Source: Candidatus Endonucleibacter bathymodioli | GTDB taxonomy: Bacteria > Pseudomonadota > Gammaproteobacteria > Pseudomonadales > Endozoicomonadaceae | Assembly (NCBI GenBank): GCA_030674915.1 | Contig: JASXSV010000007.1 | Location: 1 to 64,000, forward strand | DNA length: 64,000 nt | Reading direction: 5' to 3' | Shown here: positions 27,102 through 36,715 of the stretch, piece by piece | Numbering within the stretch: the first letter of the stretch is position 1 | Layout of the letters: every line of letters begins with the position of its first letter | Notes under the pieces: generated by a model | The model's database searches: none | What the model was told of the DNA's origin: nothing | The model's input: only the letters and a program-made list of their open reading frames with translations | Position numbers and translations under genes: made by a program

Positions 27102-30100
27102 ATGTTAAGAAAATTAAACTATTTAGGTTGTGCACTCTATAAGTTCTTTAAATATACTGCTTTCCTACTTTATGCGATATTAAGCCATAACGTCAATGCA
27201 GTACCTAATAACACGACATTAGATTGTCAACAGATCGAAGAAACCACTAAACAACCACAAAAAAAGGGCTGGTGGCATAGGAAATATGCTGCCTGCTCAG
27301 AATTATTTGGAAGTTATTGTAAGTTTACAACAGTACCAGATGCTACTTCCCAATTACAACATTTATTTGATGACAATAACCTGTATCAAACACTAGAAGC
27401 CTTTGATAATAAAGATGCATTTGAATTACTTGCTTTATTGTATATAAATATGCTATTTATTATTGATAAGCTAAATAACGAAATAATTCAGGCTGGCTTA
27501 TCGGCTCCTCCGTGGATAGAAAACTATACAGAACTCACAAAAGAAATTAAGGACAAATCTGGTCTATGCTTAATTACAAGTCAAGAAAAGCATAAGTATA
27601 TAAATAAAACAGATGCGTATACTAAGAAAATATTAGATCACAGTCTTAATTCTTGCTTTTCTATGCTAAAAACCTTGTTGAAGTTTCAGGCGGATCCGTT
27701 TAAACCTGAGTCTGTAATTAGTGACATCTTAAACAAACGAGTCAAATATCTTCTCTCGAAAACACAAAACCCTAGATCATTATCCGCTAAAGAAAATTGG
27801 ATAGGTCTAGTTAACTTACAAAAGGAGTTATTAGTCTCTTATACCGCAGGCAACATGCAAGAAACACCGCAATATCCGGTGCTAGCGTCACTCGTTAACT
27901 GGTGTGAAAACAATGATGATAGTAAAATAAGCAAGCTACTTCAGGACAGCAATTGCTGGGCTAAACAACCACACTCTTCCGTGACAGAAGGAGCCAATAG
28001 AAGTCAAATAAATACTGATCACCACATGCTCTTTTCTTATTTACATTATGATAAAAAAAATACACAGCATGATTCAAATGAGCCTTTACATAATTGTGAA
28101 ACCACTAACATTGTTAATGATTTATTAAATAGCGATAGTATTGTTAGCTTAACTAAAGACATCCAAACAGTTAAGCTGTTAGTTGCTAATTACAGTGATG
28201 GCTTGACTGCATTAGACGCTATGCATTATGATAGATCACAACAAGAAAAGCTTACCCCTGAGGAGAAAGCAGCACAAAAGAAATATAAACAAAAAGGTAA
28301 GTTCAGCCAAAAAGACTGGAACGAATACCTAAATGATGGCATAAAGAAAAACATAAAAGAGAGCTTACTGGGGAAAGTAATATCCGGTGTTAGTTATATA
28401 TTTGACTCTATGAAAAGCAATTTCATCACAACATTAACCAAGCAAAAACAAAGTAAAAAAGTAATTACCGACTGGTTTAATCTTTTACAAAGAAACACAT
28501 TGGCATTAAAGTATAAAAATAAGGATGAAGGACTAAAATTAGTCATAGAAGAGCTAATAACTCTGAAAAATATACATGGCGACGAAATAACTATTGCTAA
28601 TGCTTTTACTAAAATAGTTGAACGACGCTTCAATGGCGAACGAGAAAATAAAGCGTTTACCATATTGACAGGATTGCAACGTGAAATAAATATACTACAG
28701 AAAGCACCAGTTGTTTCTGCCAATTTAGATAATAATGCTAATGATTACGAAATACATAAAAAACACGTAGACAATAATAAAGAGGGTAATAAATCTGATG
28801 CAAGTGAAGCACCACCTTTACACGAAGATTGGTATTCTATTAAGAAAGCTACTGTAGATTCTAAGCAGGAACACGAAAAAGACGATCTAAACACTGTATG
28901 GATAGGCTCTAACTATAATTCATCGTTTTATCGTAGACTTATTATGGGAACAGTACTAGCCTTGAGTGTTGTGGCCTTGGCTGACGCTAGTCCATCAGTA
29001 AGTAACTATCAATCTGATCAATCTCCACATAATAACACCCAAATATACGATAATTTTACTTTAAATAGCAGCCAAACAAATGATCTTAGGTATATTATGG
29101 AAGCTAATACAAACTCTTCCTCTGATGTGATTAACATCAGCAATATCACAATACTCAACTTAATTGGCCGTCATGAAAATTACCCTAGTAACGGCGACTA
29201 TCTACTAACTTCATCCATTGATGCAAGTGATTTCATAGAGCCAATACCTGAGTTTACAGGTAATCTCAATGGTGGAAATAACACTATTTATCACATGCCA
29301 TATTGCTTGATGGATACACTTTCTGGTGATGGAATTGTTCAAAATATCAGCTTCAATAATGCTAATATCACCAATACAGCATGTGCATCAATAATTGCTA
29401 GCATTATGAATAAAAATTCTACTGTGAGTCTTATAAAGATTAAAGATAGCTTTTTTATTAGTGATAGTAAATATAATATTACAGGCATAGTAGCTGGTAG
29501 TATGTCTCATCACTCTCGGATTGAGCATGTCACGATAGTAAACAGCACAATCACAACATCAGAACAAACGAAAAGCATTGGTGGTCTAGTAGGGGTAGTA
29601 CAACACCACGGAACTATTGAAGATATTACTATTTTCAACGTTACTATAGAATCATATGGGACTCACCATATAGGAGGAATAGTAGGATTACATCACTCAG
29701 ATGCCATGAGCCGTGATGTTACCATCTGTAACTCTACGATAGATGCAAGAAGAAAGAATATGTATATCGGAGGAGGGTACGGTTACGTAGAAGGATCTGG
29801 GACTATTAAAGGTATTGTTATTATAAATACGCATATAAATGTACTGAATGACGGCTGTCACAGTGGCGGTGCTGCTGGGATATTATATGATAACGCACAT
29901 CTTGAAGGCATCGTCTTAATTAACACAATCATTAAAATAAAGGGTAGTCATCACATAACAGCATTTGTAGCAGGAGCATCATATGGAGCTATAGAATGCT
30001 CACATATTCGAGTCATCAATAGTCATATAAACATAAATAACACATTGGAAAATAATTCATATTCTTCGATCTCTTTTATATCCCTAGCCTCGGGGACAGG

Positions 30101-30734
30101 CTTGTTGACTAATATCTATACCAAATATGGCCATATTTCAGACCTTGCGGTACTTAATAGCTCAATGACACTTGCAGTGCATACAGACTTTATCTTCAAA
30201 CCATGCGCTTTAATTAAAAGACACGGCACTTGCGATATGGTTATAGGAGTTAGCTCGACTAAGTTGAATAATAGTGATTACACATTCACAATGAGCAATA
30301 CTATCAACCAATGCTCATGGATTAATTTACCTTTTTTAACTGACGACTGTGAAATTAAACAGGCAAAATTTAAAGAGTATGAAATGAATAAAATGGAGGA
30401 AATGCCCACTATAATAGGCACTAGATTAGTTTATACCGAAAACATGACCACAGTTTCTAGGACAAACCCTACGACAAGTTCTTCGACATATAACATAAGC
30501 CCAGAGCTAATTGGCCTAGCTGCCTCTGTTTTTCCTTGTGTATGTTGCATCTACGGTGTGTATAAATATTGTTTAAATAGCAAATCTTCCTTTGGATCAG
30601 TACTTAGCCTCCAGTCTACAACTACTGTAGACACCTGTATTCTGCCTGCAGATACTTCTGACATGGAAATGCTTCTGCCTACAGATGCTTCTTCAGACAT
30701 GGAAATGACAAGAATGGAGCAGTTGCCGCAATAA
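27102..30734 (+). CDS. Very large surface protein with GLUG-like beta-helix repeats
   Basis: Seen: 1210 residues. Signal-like N-terminus to about residue 36 (TAFLLYAILSHNVNA). A Lys/Glu-rich helical region spans 40-600. A second hydrophobic segment lies near 608-630 (LIMGTVLALSVVALADA). An Asn/Thr/Ile-rich region of about 680-1030 carries GLUG-like repeats of roughly 38 residues, each with a TIxNxTI strand and a GGIVG-type turn (SIGGLVGVV, HIGGIVGLH, YIGGGYGYV, HSGGAAGIL). A third membrane segment lies near 1137-1158 (LAASVFPCVCCIYGVYKY). The tail has a short repeat (TSDMEM, SSDMEM). Known: GLUG repeats occur in adhesins and proteases. Inferred: a membrane-anchored adhesin with an exposed right-handed beta-helix. 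The eukaryote-like order of signal, ectodomain, membrane segment and short tail recurs in the neighbouring island gene. No operon partner. Confidence 0.65.
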   Translation: MLRKLNYLGCALYKFFKYTAFLLYAILSHNVNAVPNNTTLDCQQIEETTKQPQKKGWWHRKYAACSELFGSYCKFTTVPDATSQLQHLFDDNNLYQTLEAFDNKDAFELLALLYINMLFIIDKLNNEIIQAGLSAPPWIENYTELTKEIKDKSGLCLITSQEKHKYINKTDAYTKKILDHSLNSCFSMLKTLLKFQADPFKPESVISDILNKRVKYLLSKTQNPRSLSAKENWIGLVNLQKELLVSYTAGNMQETPQYPVLASLVNWCENNDDSKISKLLQDSNCWAKQPHSSVTEGANRSQINTDHHMLFSYLHYDKKNTQHDSNEPLHNCETTNIVNDLLNSDSIVSLTKDIQTVKLLVANYSDGLTALDAMHYDRSQQEKLTPEEKAAQKKYKQKGKFSQKDWNEYLNDGIKKNIKESLLGKVISGVSYIFDSMKSNFITTLTKQKQSKKVITDWFNLLQRNTLALKYKNKDEGLKLVIEELITLKNIHGDEITIANAFTKIVERRFNGERENKAFTILTGLQREINILQKAPVVSANLDNNANDYEIHKKHVDNNKEGNKSDASEAPPLHEDWYSIKKATVDSKQEHEKDDLNTVWIGSNYNSSFYRRLIMGTVLALSVVALADASPSVSNYQSDQSPHNNTQIYDNFTLNSSQTNDLRYIMEANTNSSSDVINISNITILNLIGRHENYPSNGDYLLTSSIDASDFIEPIPEFTGNLNGGNNTIYHMPYCLMDTLSGDGIVQNISFNNANITNTACASIIASIMNKNSTVSLIKIKDSFFISDSKYNITGIVAGSMSHHSRIEHVTIVNSTITTSEQTKSIGGLVGVVQHHGTIEDITIFNVTIESYGTHHIGGIVGLHHSDAMSRDVTICNSTIDARRKNMYIGGGYGYVEGSGTIKGIVIINTHINVLNDGCHSGGAAGILYDNAHLEGIVLINTIIKIKGSHHITAFVAGASYGAIECSHIRVINSHININNTLENNSYSSISFISLASGTGLLTNIYTKYGHISDLAVLNSSMTLAVHTDFIFKPCALIKRHGTCDMVIGVSSTKLNNSDYTFTMSNTINQCSWINLPFLTDDCEIKQAKFKEYEMNKMEEMPTIIGTRLVYTENMTTVSRTNPTTSSSTYNISPELIGLAASVFPCVCCIYGVYKYCLNSKSSFGSVLSLQSTTTVDTCILPADTSDMEMLLPTDASSDMEMTRMEQLPQ

Positions 30735-31016
30735 ATATCAGCAACTCCAGTTAAATTGATTATAATCAATAATACATCAGATGATATAGATAGGTAGGTA
30801 CATACGCTCTAAAATCGCAAACTATCTGGCAACATATTCTACATTATATACTCGTTACCATTGATGGGTGCTGATAGGATACAAAAAAACGAATCTACAT
30901 AAGACTACGAGTGGTGGCCGGTGATTAAATATATTGACTTCCGGAAATGCCATCAACTGTTATGACGCATGACCTTAGCTCAGTAAAAACCACCAACAAG
31001 AAAAAACAGAAATGGC
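30735..31016. other. Right edge of the accessory island
   Basis: Spacer between the GLUG protein and the 3' end of prs. It includes a decayed MITE-like copy at 30846-30967. No gene. Confidence 0.5.
30846..30967 (+). repeat. MITE-like element, decayed copy
   Basis: Begins TATACTCGTTACCATTGATG and keeps AAACGAATC and ACGAGTGGT. The right arm is poorly preserved. Confidence 0.5.
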
Positions 31017-31958
31017 TCATCTAAACATGACACTAATTGATTCGGCATTACTAATGCGACGCAAGGACTCAGCTAGCAGTGATGACATATCCAATTGCCT
31101 GATTTTACTTAGCGCTTTAGCGGCCGTACTTAGAGGAATAGTGTTCGTAACAACTAGCTCATCGAGATCTGAGTTTGCCATATTTTCCAGTGCTTTCCCT
31201 GAGAGCACTGGATGCGTACAGTACGAATATACTTTTTCCGCACCATGCGCCTTTAAGGCGGAAGCTGCCTGACAAAGTGTTCCTGCGGTATCAATTATGT
31301 CGTCAACTAAAACGCAGGTACGACCAGACACCTCTCCAATAACATTCATTACTTCAACTTTATTAGCTTCAGGGCGACGTTTGTCAATAATTGCCAGCTC
31401 ACAATTCAAGCGCTTTGCCACAGAACGAGCACGAACAACCGCCCCATGATCTGGGGATACGATTACGGCATTATCAAAATTCTGACGTGCAATATCATCA
31501 AGTAAAATTGGAGTAGCGTAAATATTATCCACTGGAATTCCAAAAAAACCCTGAATCTGATCCGCATGAAGGTCAACAGTCAATACACGATCAATCCCCA
31601 CAGTGGCGATCATATCGGCCACAACTTTAGCACTAATTGGCACACGGCTAGAACGAGGACGACGATCCTGCCGAGCATAACCAAAATACGGAAGCACCGC
31701 GGTAACACGTATAGCAGAAGATCTCCTCACCGCATCAGCTATAACCAACAACTCCATCAGGTTATCATTGGTGGGTGCACAGGTAGACTGGACAATAAAC
31801 ACGTCACGACCACGTACATTTTCCTGAATCTCGACAGCTACCTCACCATCACTGAAGCGACCAATATGGGCCTTGCCAAGTGGAATATGTAGTTGGTTAA
31901 CAATCTTGTGCACTAGCTCCGGGTTAGAGTTACCGGCGAACACCATCATTTTAGACAC
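31017..31958 (-). CDS. prs: Ribose-phosphate pyrophosphokinase
   Basis: Seen: 313 residues, with [12 protein letters not shown] at the start, [55 protein letters not shown] and the PRPP-binding loop [13 protein letters not shown]. All class I PRS signatures are present. Known: it makes PRPP from ribose 5-phosphate and ATP for nucleotide, His and Trp synthesis. A GTG at 31958 is taken as start, with AAGGTAG upstream; its length then equals the family's. The frame is open for 84 bases further upstream, but that stretch runs into a MITE-like repeat, so it is not credited. Downstream, rplY is missing from its usual place. Confidence 0.95.
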   Translation of the reverse strand: MSKMMVFAGNSNPELVHKIVNQLHIPLGKAHIGRFSDGEVAVEIQENVRGRDVFIVQSTCAPTNDNLMELLVIADAVRRSSAIRVTAVLPYFGYARQDRRPRSSRVPISAKVVADMIATVGIDRVLTVDLHADQIQGFFGIPVDNIYATPILLDDIARQNFDNAVIVSPDHGAVVRARSVAKRLNCELAIIDKRRPEANKVEVMNVIGEVSGRTCVLVDDIIDTAGTLCQAASALKAHGAEKVYSYCTHPVLSGKALENMANSDLDELVVTNTIPLSTAAKALSKIRQLDMSSLLAESLRRISNAESISVMFR

Positions 31959-31982
31959 GGATAATTCTACCTTGCTGCTATT

Positions 31983-32107
31983 TATACCAGTTACCATTGA
32001 AGACGTGGGTCGACGACAAACGGTCGAATCCCCATGAGCCAACGCGCACTAGGGAATTGGGGTGAGTGAGAACAGTCAATAACCTCACCCACTTCAAGAG
32101 ACAGATG
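31983..32107 (+). repeat. MITE-like element, full length, between ispE and prs
   Basis: TATACCAGTTACCATTGAAG at the left, CCCCATGAGCC and ATTGGGGTGAGTGAGAACAG inside, ACCTCACCCACTTCAAGAG at the right. It sits inside an otherwise conserved co-directional gene block, so it is transcribed with it. Confidence 0.8.
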
Positions 32108-32189
32108 AACCCTCAGCCCACTACAGTCTCTTAACTTTCGTTCATGATTTTCATGCTTTTTCATACGTTGCAACCCAAGGCTTTTATTC

Positions 32190-33044
32190 CTACCTCAAGA
32201 CAGTGTGAAGCAATGACCTGTTGCTGCCCTGTGCTACAAAACCTCTAGCTTGCAGACCCAGTTCTGCCAGGGTAGACATTGCACTTTCTTGATTAGGAAA
32301 AGATGAAAATACACATGCCCCAGAACCACTCAACATTGGCGATCCAATGCTCAAATGACGGTAATTATCTAATAATTTTAAACAGCTTTCAACCTCTGGA
32401 TAAAGTTTTCTGACCAGAGGTTCGAAATCATTCCGTCCATCCTGCTCAAGGGCATCAAAAACTGTTATCGGCCGAGTATCCCTTATTAAATCATCATGAC
32501 CGTACATAGCCTTAGTATTTACATGGGCATCGGGAATAAGTACCAGATACCAAGGTGTAGAAGGAGAAACCGGTGTCAACAACTCACCAACACCTTCAGC
32601 AAACGCACTTCTCCCTCGAACGAAAACAGGCACGTCCGCACCTAATTGTAATCCTAGCTCTGCTAACGATTCTTCTTCCAAACCCAGCGCCCATAATCTG
32701 TTAAGCCCAAGCAACGTTGTAGCTGCATTAGAGCTACCACCACCGACGCCACCATTTATAGGTAGTTTTTTATCCAAATATATACGAGCACCTTTGCTAC
32801 ACCCGGTTTTTTGCTGCAATAATTTTGCCGCCTTAATAACAAGGTTGCTATCTGTTTGGAGTTCTGAAAGCTGCGTTTCCAGCTCAAGGCTATCGTAATG
32901 TTCAAAAACCAACTCATCACCATAATCAAGAAACTGAAATAACGTTTGTATTTGATGATAACCATCTGCACGTCTGCCAATAATATATAGAAAGCGGTTT
33001 ATTTTTGCGGGAGCAGGCAAAACTAGCTTGTTACTTGCATACAT
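32190..33044 (-). CDS. ispE: 4-diphosphocytidyl-2-C-methyl-D-erythritol kinase
   Basis: Seen: 284 residues, GHMP-kinase fold: PAPAKINRFLYIIGRRADGYH at the N-terminus, LPINGGVGGGSSNAAT (ATP loop), GADVPVFVRG and the C-terminal SGSGACVF. Known: it phosphorylates CDP-ME in the non-mevalonate isoprenoid pathway, cytoplasmic. The family's usual loop is PxGxGLGGGSSDAA, and the Asp before Ala is Asn here, which is seen in other members. Length is normal. Flanked upstream by lolB and downstream by prs, the gammaproteobacterial order. The start is preceded by GGGAGAAG. Confidence 0.96.
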   Translation of the reverse strand: MYASNKLVLPAPAKINRFLYIIGRRADGYHQIQTLFQFLDYGDELVFEHYDSLELETQLSELQTDSNLVIKAAKLLQQKTGCSKGARIYLDKKLPINGGVGGGSSNAATTLLGLNRLWALGLEEESLAELGLQLGADVPVFVRGRSAFAEGVGELLTPVSPSTPWYLVLIPDAHVNTKAMYGHDDLIRDTRPITVFDALEQDGRNDFEPLVRKLYPEVESCLKLLDNYRHLSIGSPMLSGSGACVFSSFPNQESAMSTLAELGLQARGFVAQGSNRSLLHTVLR

Positions 33045-33138
33045 CTACTTCTCCCAAAAATCATTCCATACTCATCATATTGAGGTACAGTGGTATTGTA
33101 ATCACTCAAATTACTTAATAATATAACCTCATGACAGC

Positions 33139-33795
33139 TCACCTATCTGCACCTTCAACAACTTCTGGTATATGCATCTGCCAGTCTTTTATAACCAATT
33201 TTAGGTTGATGTTATCCCCATGCACGCTCAACCTATGCGGTAAGGCAATACTTTTGGCGTTAAAGTAAGATCCGTAAGTAATACTCCATCCTCCCTGCTC
33301 AATAATTCTTGCTTGTCCGTAGTCATTTAACGCCACTTTTGACTCACTGCCTGGTGCTGGTAATCCCCTTACCCAGTATTTTAAATCACTAACAGGTAAA
33401 TACCACCCAGTAATCTTCTGAATGAGGTCTTCCGGAGACGTACTTTCCAACGGCTGCTTTTCACCTGACACCTTGGCAGTAACACCCGTACTATCGCCTT
33501 TTATATGAGCCAAAGACAGACCAAATGGTCCGTCAATGCGTATTGTGTACGCATCAGATTCCTGAATCCATGACAAAGACACGGATACTGAGTTCCCATG
33601 GACTAACAAGCCAAGTCGTCCGACTAATTCCCAATTATTAATACTTAATATTTGCTGCTGAATCTTTTCCCAGATCAGTTGCTTTTCAGCATCATTCAGC
33701 GATACAGGCTTTTTCAAAACAGTGCACCCGCTCAACGACAGTACAACAAGTAATACGCAGCTAATGTTTCGCATCAAACTCATTAGATCACCCAT
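33139..33795 (-). CDS. lolB: Outer-membrane lipoprotein insertase LolB
   Basis: Seen: 218 residues with a lipoprotein signal and lipobox LSGC (Cys24), then NNWELVGRLGLLVHGNSVSVSLSW-type LolB fold opening, LKYWVRGLPAPG and RLSVHGDNINLKLVIKDWQ near the end. Known: it receives lipoproteins from LolA and inserts them in the outer membrane. It is placed directly before ispE as in most gammaproteobacteria. The start could be one of two internal Mets (residues 5 or 8), which give a more usual signal length. Confidence 0.93.
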   Translation of the reverse strand: MGDLMSLMRNISCVLLVVLSLSGCTVLKKPVSLNDAEKQLIWEKIQQQILSINNWELVGRLGLLVHGNSVSVSLSWIQESDAYTIRIDGPFGLSLAHIKGDSTGVTAKVSGEKQPLESTSPEDLIQKITGWYLPVSDLKYWVRGLPAPGSESKVALNDYGQARIIEQGGWSITYGSYFNAKSIALPHRLSVHGDNINLKLVIKDWQMHIPEVVEGADR

Positions 33796-33820
33796 ATTTC
33801 CAAAGAGAAATCACCCCATT

Positions 33821-33947
33821 TATACCCATTAGCAATAAAGGTGTGAGATTGTTGCCGCCCTCACTCACCCCAATTACCATTACTCATAGGCTCATGGAGC
33901 CTCGCTCGCTTGTCGCCGACTAACACCTTCACTTGTAACAAGTATAT
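33821..33947 (-). repeat. MITE-like element overlapping the 3' end of a gene
   Basis: Reverse-oriented full copy: TATACCCATTAGCAATAAAG, CTCACTCACCCCAATTACC, CATAGGCTCATGGAGCC, then CTTGTCGCCGACTAACACC and TTCACTTGTAACAAGTATA. Bases 33892-33947 code for the last codons and stop of the TPR lipoprotein. Confidence 0.8.
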
Positions 33948-35646
33948 CTGGCTCCAGACGATTGATGGTTTCTTTGATGACTTTACTGTCAGGATTTTCT
34001 TTCAAAACTTTAATCCACAGGCTAATGGCCTCATCTTTTCTACCTAGTTTCCATAATACTTCACCTAAATGTGCGGCCATTTCCGCTTCAAAAGACTTTT
34101 CATAGCCCACTTGCAAAAACGTTAAAGCTTTTTCCAGATTACCCATTTTATAATGAACCCACCCCATACTATCAATGATCGCAGGATCATCACTATTAAG
34201 GGCATAGGCTTTGCTGATCAGATCTTTAGCTTCTATAAATCGCTCCGTGCGATCAGCCAGCGTGTAGCCTAGCGCATTCAGCGCCATTACATTATCAGGC
34301 TGCATGGCTAAAACGTTAATCAAGTCAGCCTCCATCTCAGAAATTTTCCCTTTCCTTTCCCACAGTATTGCTCTGGCGTAAAACAAATCCGCAGATTCTG
34401 GTAAATGCTGCAACGCATTACCATACAGCGCTATAGCCAGATCAATAGATCCGTGTCTAGCTTCCAACTCCCCTTCTAGCAGAAAAAGTGGCTCGGCAAC
34501 AGTTGGGTAGATACCTCTAGCTGTTGCCATATGTCTTCGTACTTCTGGCCACTGATCTCTTTTAATGAGCATTTGCGCCATGGCGAGCTGAGCCATCATA
34601 AACTCTTTTCCCAACGTCACGGCTGAGTAATATTTTTGCGCCTCCTTCCATTTCTTCTGGTTTTCACTGATTTTGCCAAGGTAAAAGTTAGGTACATTAA
34701 GGTGTCGCCCTAATGCCAACAGTCTATGAAAATAGCCTTTCGCCTCTTCCAACATATCCTGATCAATGGCTAGTAGCCCCAGATATAAAAGAATTTCGGC
34801 ATCTCCAGGCGATTTCAGCAGTAGGACTTCAAGCTGCTTTTGAGCCATATCCAATTTATTAGCATGAATCAGCTCTTTAGCATAAAGTAGGCTTAGCCTA
34901 GTGTTGTCAGGGTGTTTTCTAACTGCTTTGACTAGCATTTTTTTAGACTCTGCTTCACGACCCATTTTATTGAGAACTTGGCTCTTAATTATAAAGGCTC
35001 TAATATCCTCAGAATCGTCAACTATCAACCTATTACATATTAACAGCGCTTCGTTATTACGCCCAGACTGATGAAGTAACAAGGCTTGAACCAAAAATAG
35101 TGTCCGATTACTAGGGTAGTCTTTGCTGAGTTTTTCAAAAATCTCGATTACCTTCTCTCTATCATGATCAGAAAACTCTATTCCAGACACCATGAACTCA
35201 AAGTCCACTTGGTTGTCACGTTCTAGCACCTGCTTCATCTGCTCAATTGCCAGTTCATACTTACCATTTTTCATTAATTCAAGCGCACTACTACTCAGAG
35301 CTGTTATATCATCAGGTGCTACCTTAGACCAAAGTAGGGCTGCATCCAATGCTGCTTGATGGGCACCAAGTGCCGCGGCTATTTGATAGGCTCGCTTCGC
35401 CACTCCAGCGTCTCTAGTTTTGTGTGCCTGTTTTAGATAGTTCCCTAGCGCCACGTCATAGTTCTGTCGCTGCCAACCTAGCTCAGAGACCATTAAATCG
35501 TAGAGCGTATCAGGCTCGAACGATACAAACGTTTCTGTTTCCGGCTTTGATTCAGTAGCAATATTTGCCACATCTTTCTGGTGTATTGTGCACGCGCTCA
35601 ACAATGCTGTCGCACACAACATTAAAATAGTGAAATGTCTGCTCAT
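33892..35646 (-). CDS. TPR-repeat lipoprotein
   Basis: Seen: 584 residues, lipobox LLSAC (Cys19), then about a dozen tetratricopeptide-like helical pairs (for example ALNALGYTLADRTERFIEA and AIIDSMGWVHYKMGNLEKAL). Known: a TPR lipoprotein of this size lies just upstream of lolB in Pseudomonas (PA4667-like) and related genomes. The role is uncertain, probably envelope protein assembly. The last 18 or so residues (ILVTSEGVSRRQASEAP) are encoded by the inserted MITE-like element, so the original C-terminus was replaced. Co-directional with lolB-ispE-prs. In Pseudomonas hemA diverges here, but no hemA is present in this window. Confidence 0.85.
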   Translation of the reverse strand: MSRHFTILMLCATALLSACTIHQKDVANIATESKPETETFVSFEPDTLYDLMVSELGWQRQNYDVALGNYLKQAHKTRDAGVAKRAYQIAAALGAHQAALDAALLWSKVAPDDITALSSSALELMKNGKYELAIEQMKQVLERDNQVDFEFMVSGIEFSDHDREKVIEIFEKLSKDYPSNRTLFLVQALLLHQSGRNNEALLICNRLIVDDSEDIRAFIIKSQVLNKMGREAESKKMLVKAVRKHPDNTRLSLLYAKELIHANKLDMAQKQLEVLLLKSPGDAEILLYLGLLAIDQDMLEEAKGYFHRLLALGRHLNVPNFYLGKISENQKKWKEAQKYYSAVTLGKEFMMAQLAMAQMLIKRDQWPEVRRHMATARGIYPTVAEPLFLLEGELEARHGSIDLAIALYGNALQHLPESADLFYARAILWERKGKISEMEADLINVLAMQPDNVMALNALGYTLADRTERFIEAKDLISKAYALNSDDPAIIDSMGWVHYKMGNLEKALTFLQVGYEKSFEAEMAAHLGEVLWKLGRKDEAISLWIKVLKENPDSKVIKETINRLEPDILVTSEGVSRRQASEAP

Positions 35647-36080
35647 GAATGCTGGACCTTTGCTGGTTTATATATACCCATTCCCCTTGGCAGTGTGTGG
35701 GGGGGGGGTGCTGACCATCCTAACAACCACATACCACTCGTAACCACACGGGATTAGCTCGTTTATCGCCTACTCACACCTTCAATGGAAACTGGCATAA
35801 AAGTAACATATCTCTGCAGCTTTGCTTTACAAGAACTAACACAATGATGGTAGGTCACAACAGGGGTTGAATAACATTTACTATTGCAAGTGATCAATTA
35901 CAAAATTATCGATTATCAATATCTTTCCCATTACACCCATGAATTCTACCACCCACTGTAATGTTGTCCACAAGCTGCTGAATATTAATTAATTTACGTT
36001 TCAATATACCATTTTAAATAACTTCTGAGCGCAGTACAGCACATGGTGGGAGGCTTTGAGATAGAGAATAATCTGCTTAT
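35647..36080. other. Intergenic region with a MITE-like element and a G10 tract
   Basis: A MITE-like copy fills 35672-35800. The remaining bases show no gene. The promoter of the TPR-lolB-ispE-prs block should lie here. Confidence 0.5.
35672..35800 (-). repeat. MITE-like element, full length
   Basis: Reverse-oriented copy from TATACCCATTCCCCTTGG to CCTACTCACACCTTCAATGG and ACTGGCATA. It contains a run of ten G at 35699-35708. Confidence 0.7.
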
Positions 36081-36092
36081 GAGGTGACGATA

Positions 36093-36135
36093 TATACCAG
36101 CACCATTGAAGGTGCAAGTAGGAGGCAATCCAGCC
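36093..36135 (+). repeat. MITE-like element, left-end fragment
   Basis: TATACCAGCACCATTGAAGG then TGCAAGTAGGAGGCAATCC matches the left arm. The copy ends where the IS3 relic begins. Confidence 0.55.
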
Positions 36136-36660
36136 AAGCTTTATCAGCTGACGGAAATAGGTGCTTAGCAGTGAATGAAATCCCCCAATAACCGCACACT
36201 TTCAATGGGGAATCGGTAGAATAGCGTCTGCACGTATTGCGGCGCATCAATTCAAGATCCGCTAATAACACGTTCGAGACGTTAATACGCAGATGACCGA
36301 GAAATATCCAGCAAAAGACAATGCCTGACAATTGATACTTTGGGATGGTGTTGCTCGATCAAAGTTATGCGTCCAATGATAGATCTGACGGCTAGAACAT
36401 AGAGGTCTGCTTAGAGATGGCCAGCTAAAGATAAAGGTTGGCAACTTCCTCCTGATGACTTTTGGTATTCTTACCAACCTTGCCATCAAATATCTCCATA
36501 TACACTTCAGTAGCCCCACTTCCAATTGCTCTCCAAGGCGTGGGGGATGTGAATGCACCTGTCAGCTCAATGGTTGTCTGATATCCCTTGAGGCATCTAG
36601 GGCAACTTGGACATTGCAGCACTGCATTGTTTGCGTGTCTTGCTCATGCTCGCACCGTCT
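36110..36660 (-). pseudogene. IS3-family OrfA/OrfB transposase relic
   Basis: The minus strand contains LIEQHHPKVSIVRHCLLLDISRSSAY, followed in shifted frames by LADLELMRR and YWGISF-like pieces. This follows the IS3/IS407 OrfB opening (HPxLSIVRQCxLLxISRSSxYY, LNLxLMRxID, MGIxAIY). Upstream, QEEVANLYL-like sequence resembles the OrfA end. Stops and frame shifts throughout. The short minus-strand frames between 36077 and 36622 are pieces of it. Confidence 0.65.
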
Positions 36661-36715
36661 ATGGCGCTAAGGATAAGAGCTTACTTTCCTGCCTGAAATG
36701 TAAGTTCATTTCATA

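Noticed and set aside
30551-31272. Minus-strand 30551-30769 and plus-strand 31012-31272 frames
   Set aside because: Shadows of the GLUG protein and of prs.
31959-32042. N-terminal extension of prs to residue MAHGDSTV
   Set aside because: The extra codons lie partly in a MITE-like repeat, and the family begins at the internal start used here.
36077-36670. Short minus and plus frames, including one starting MLQCPSCPRCL that suggests a zinc finger
   Set aside because: Best explained as out-of-frame pieces of an IS3-family relic; the Cys pair has no matching partner.
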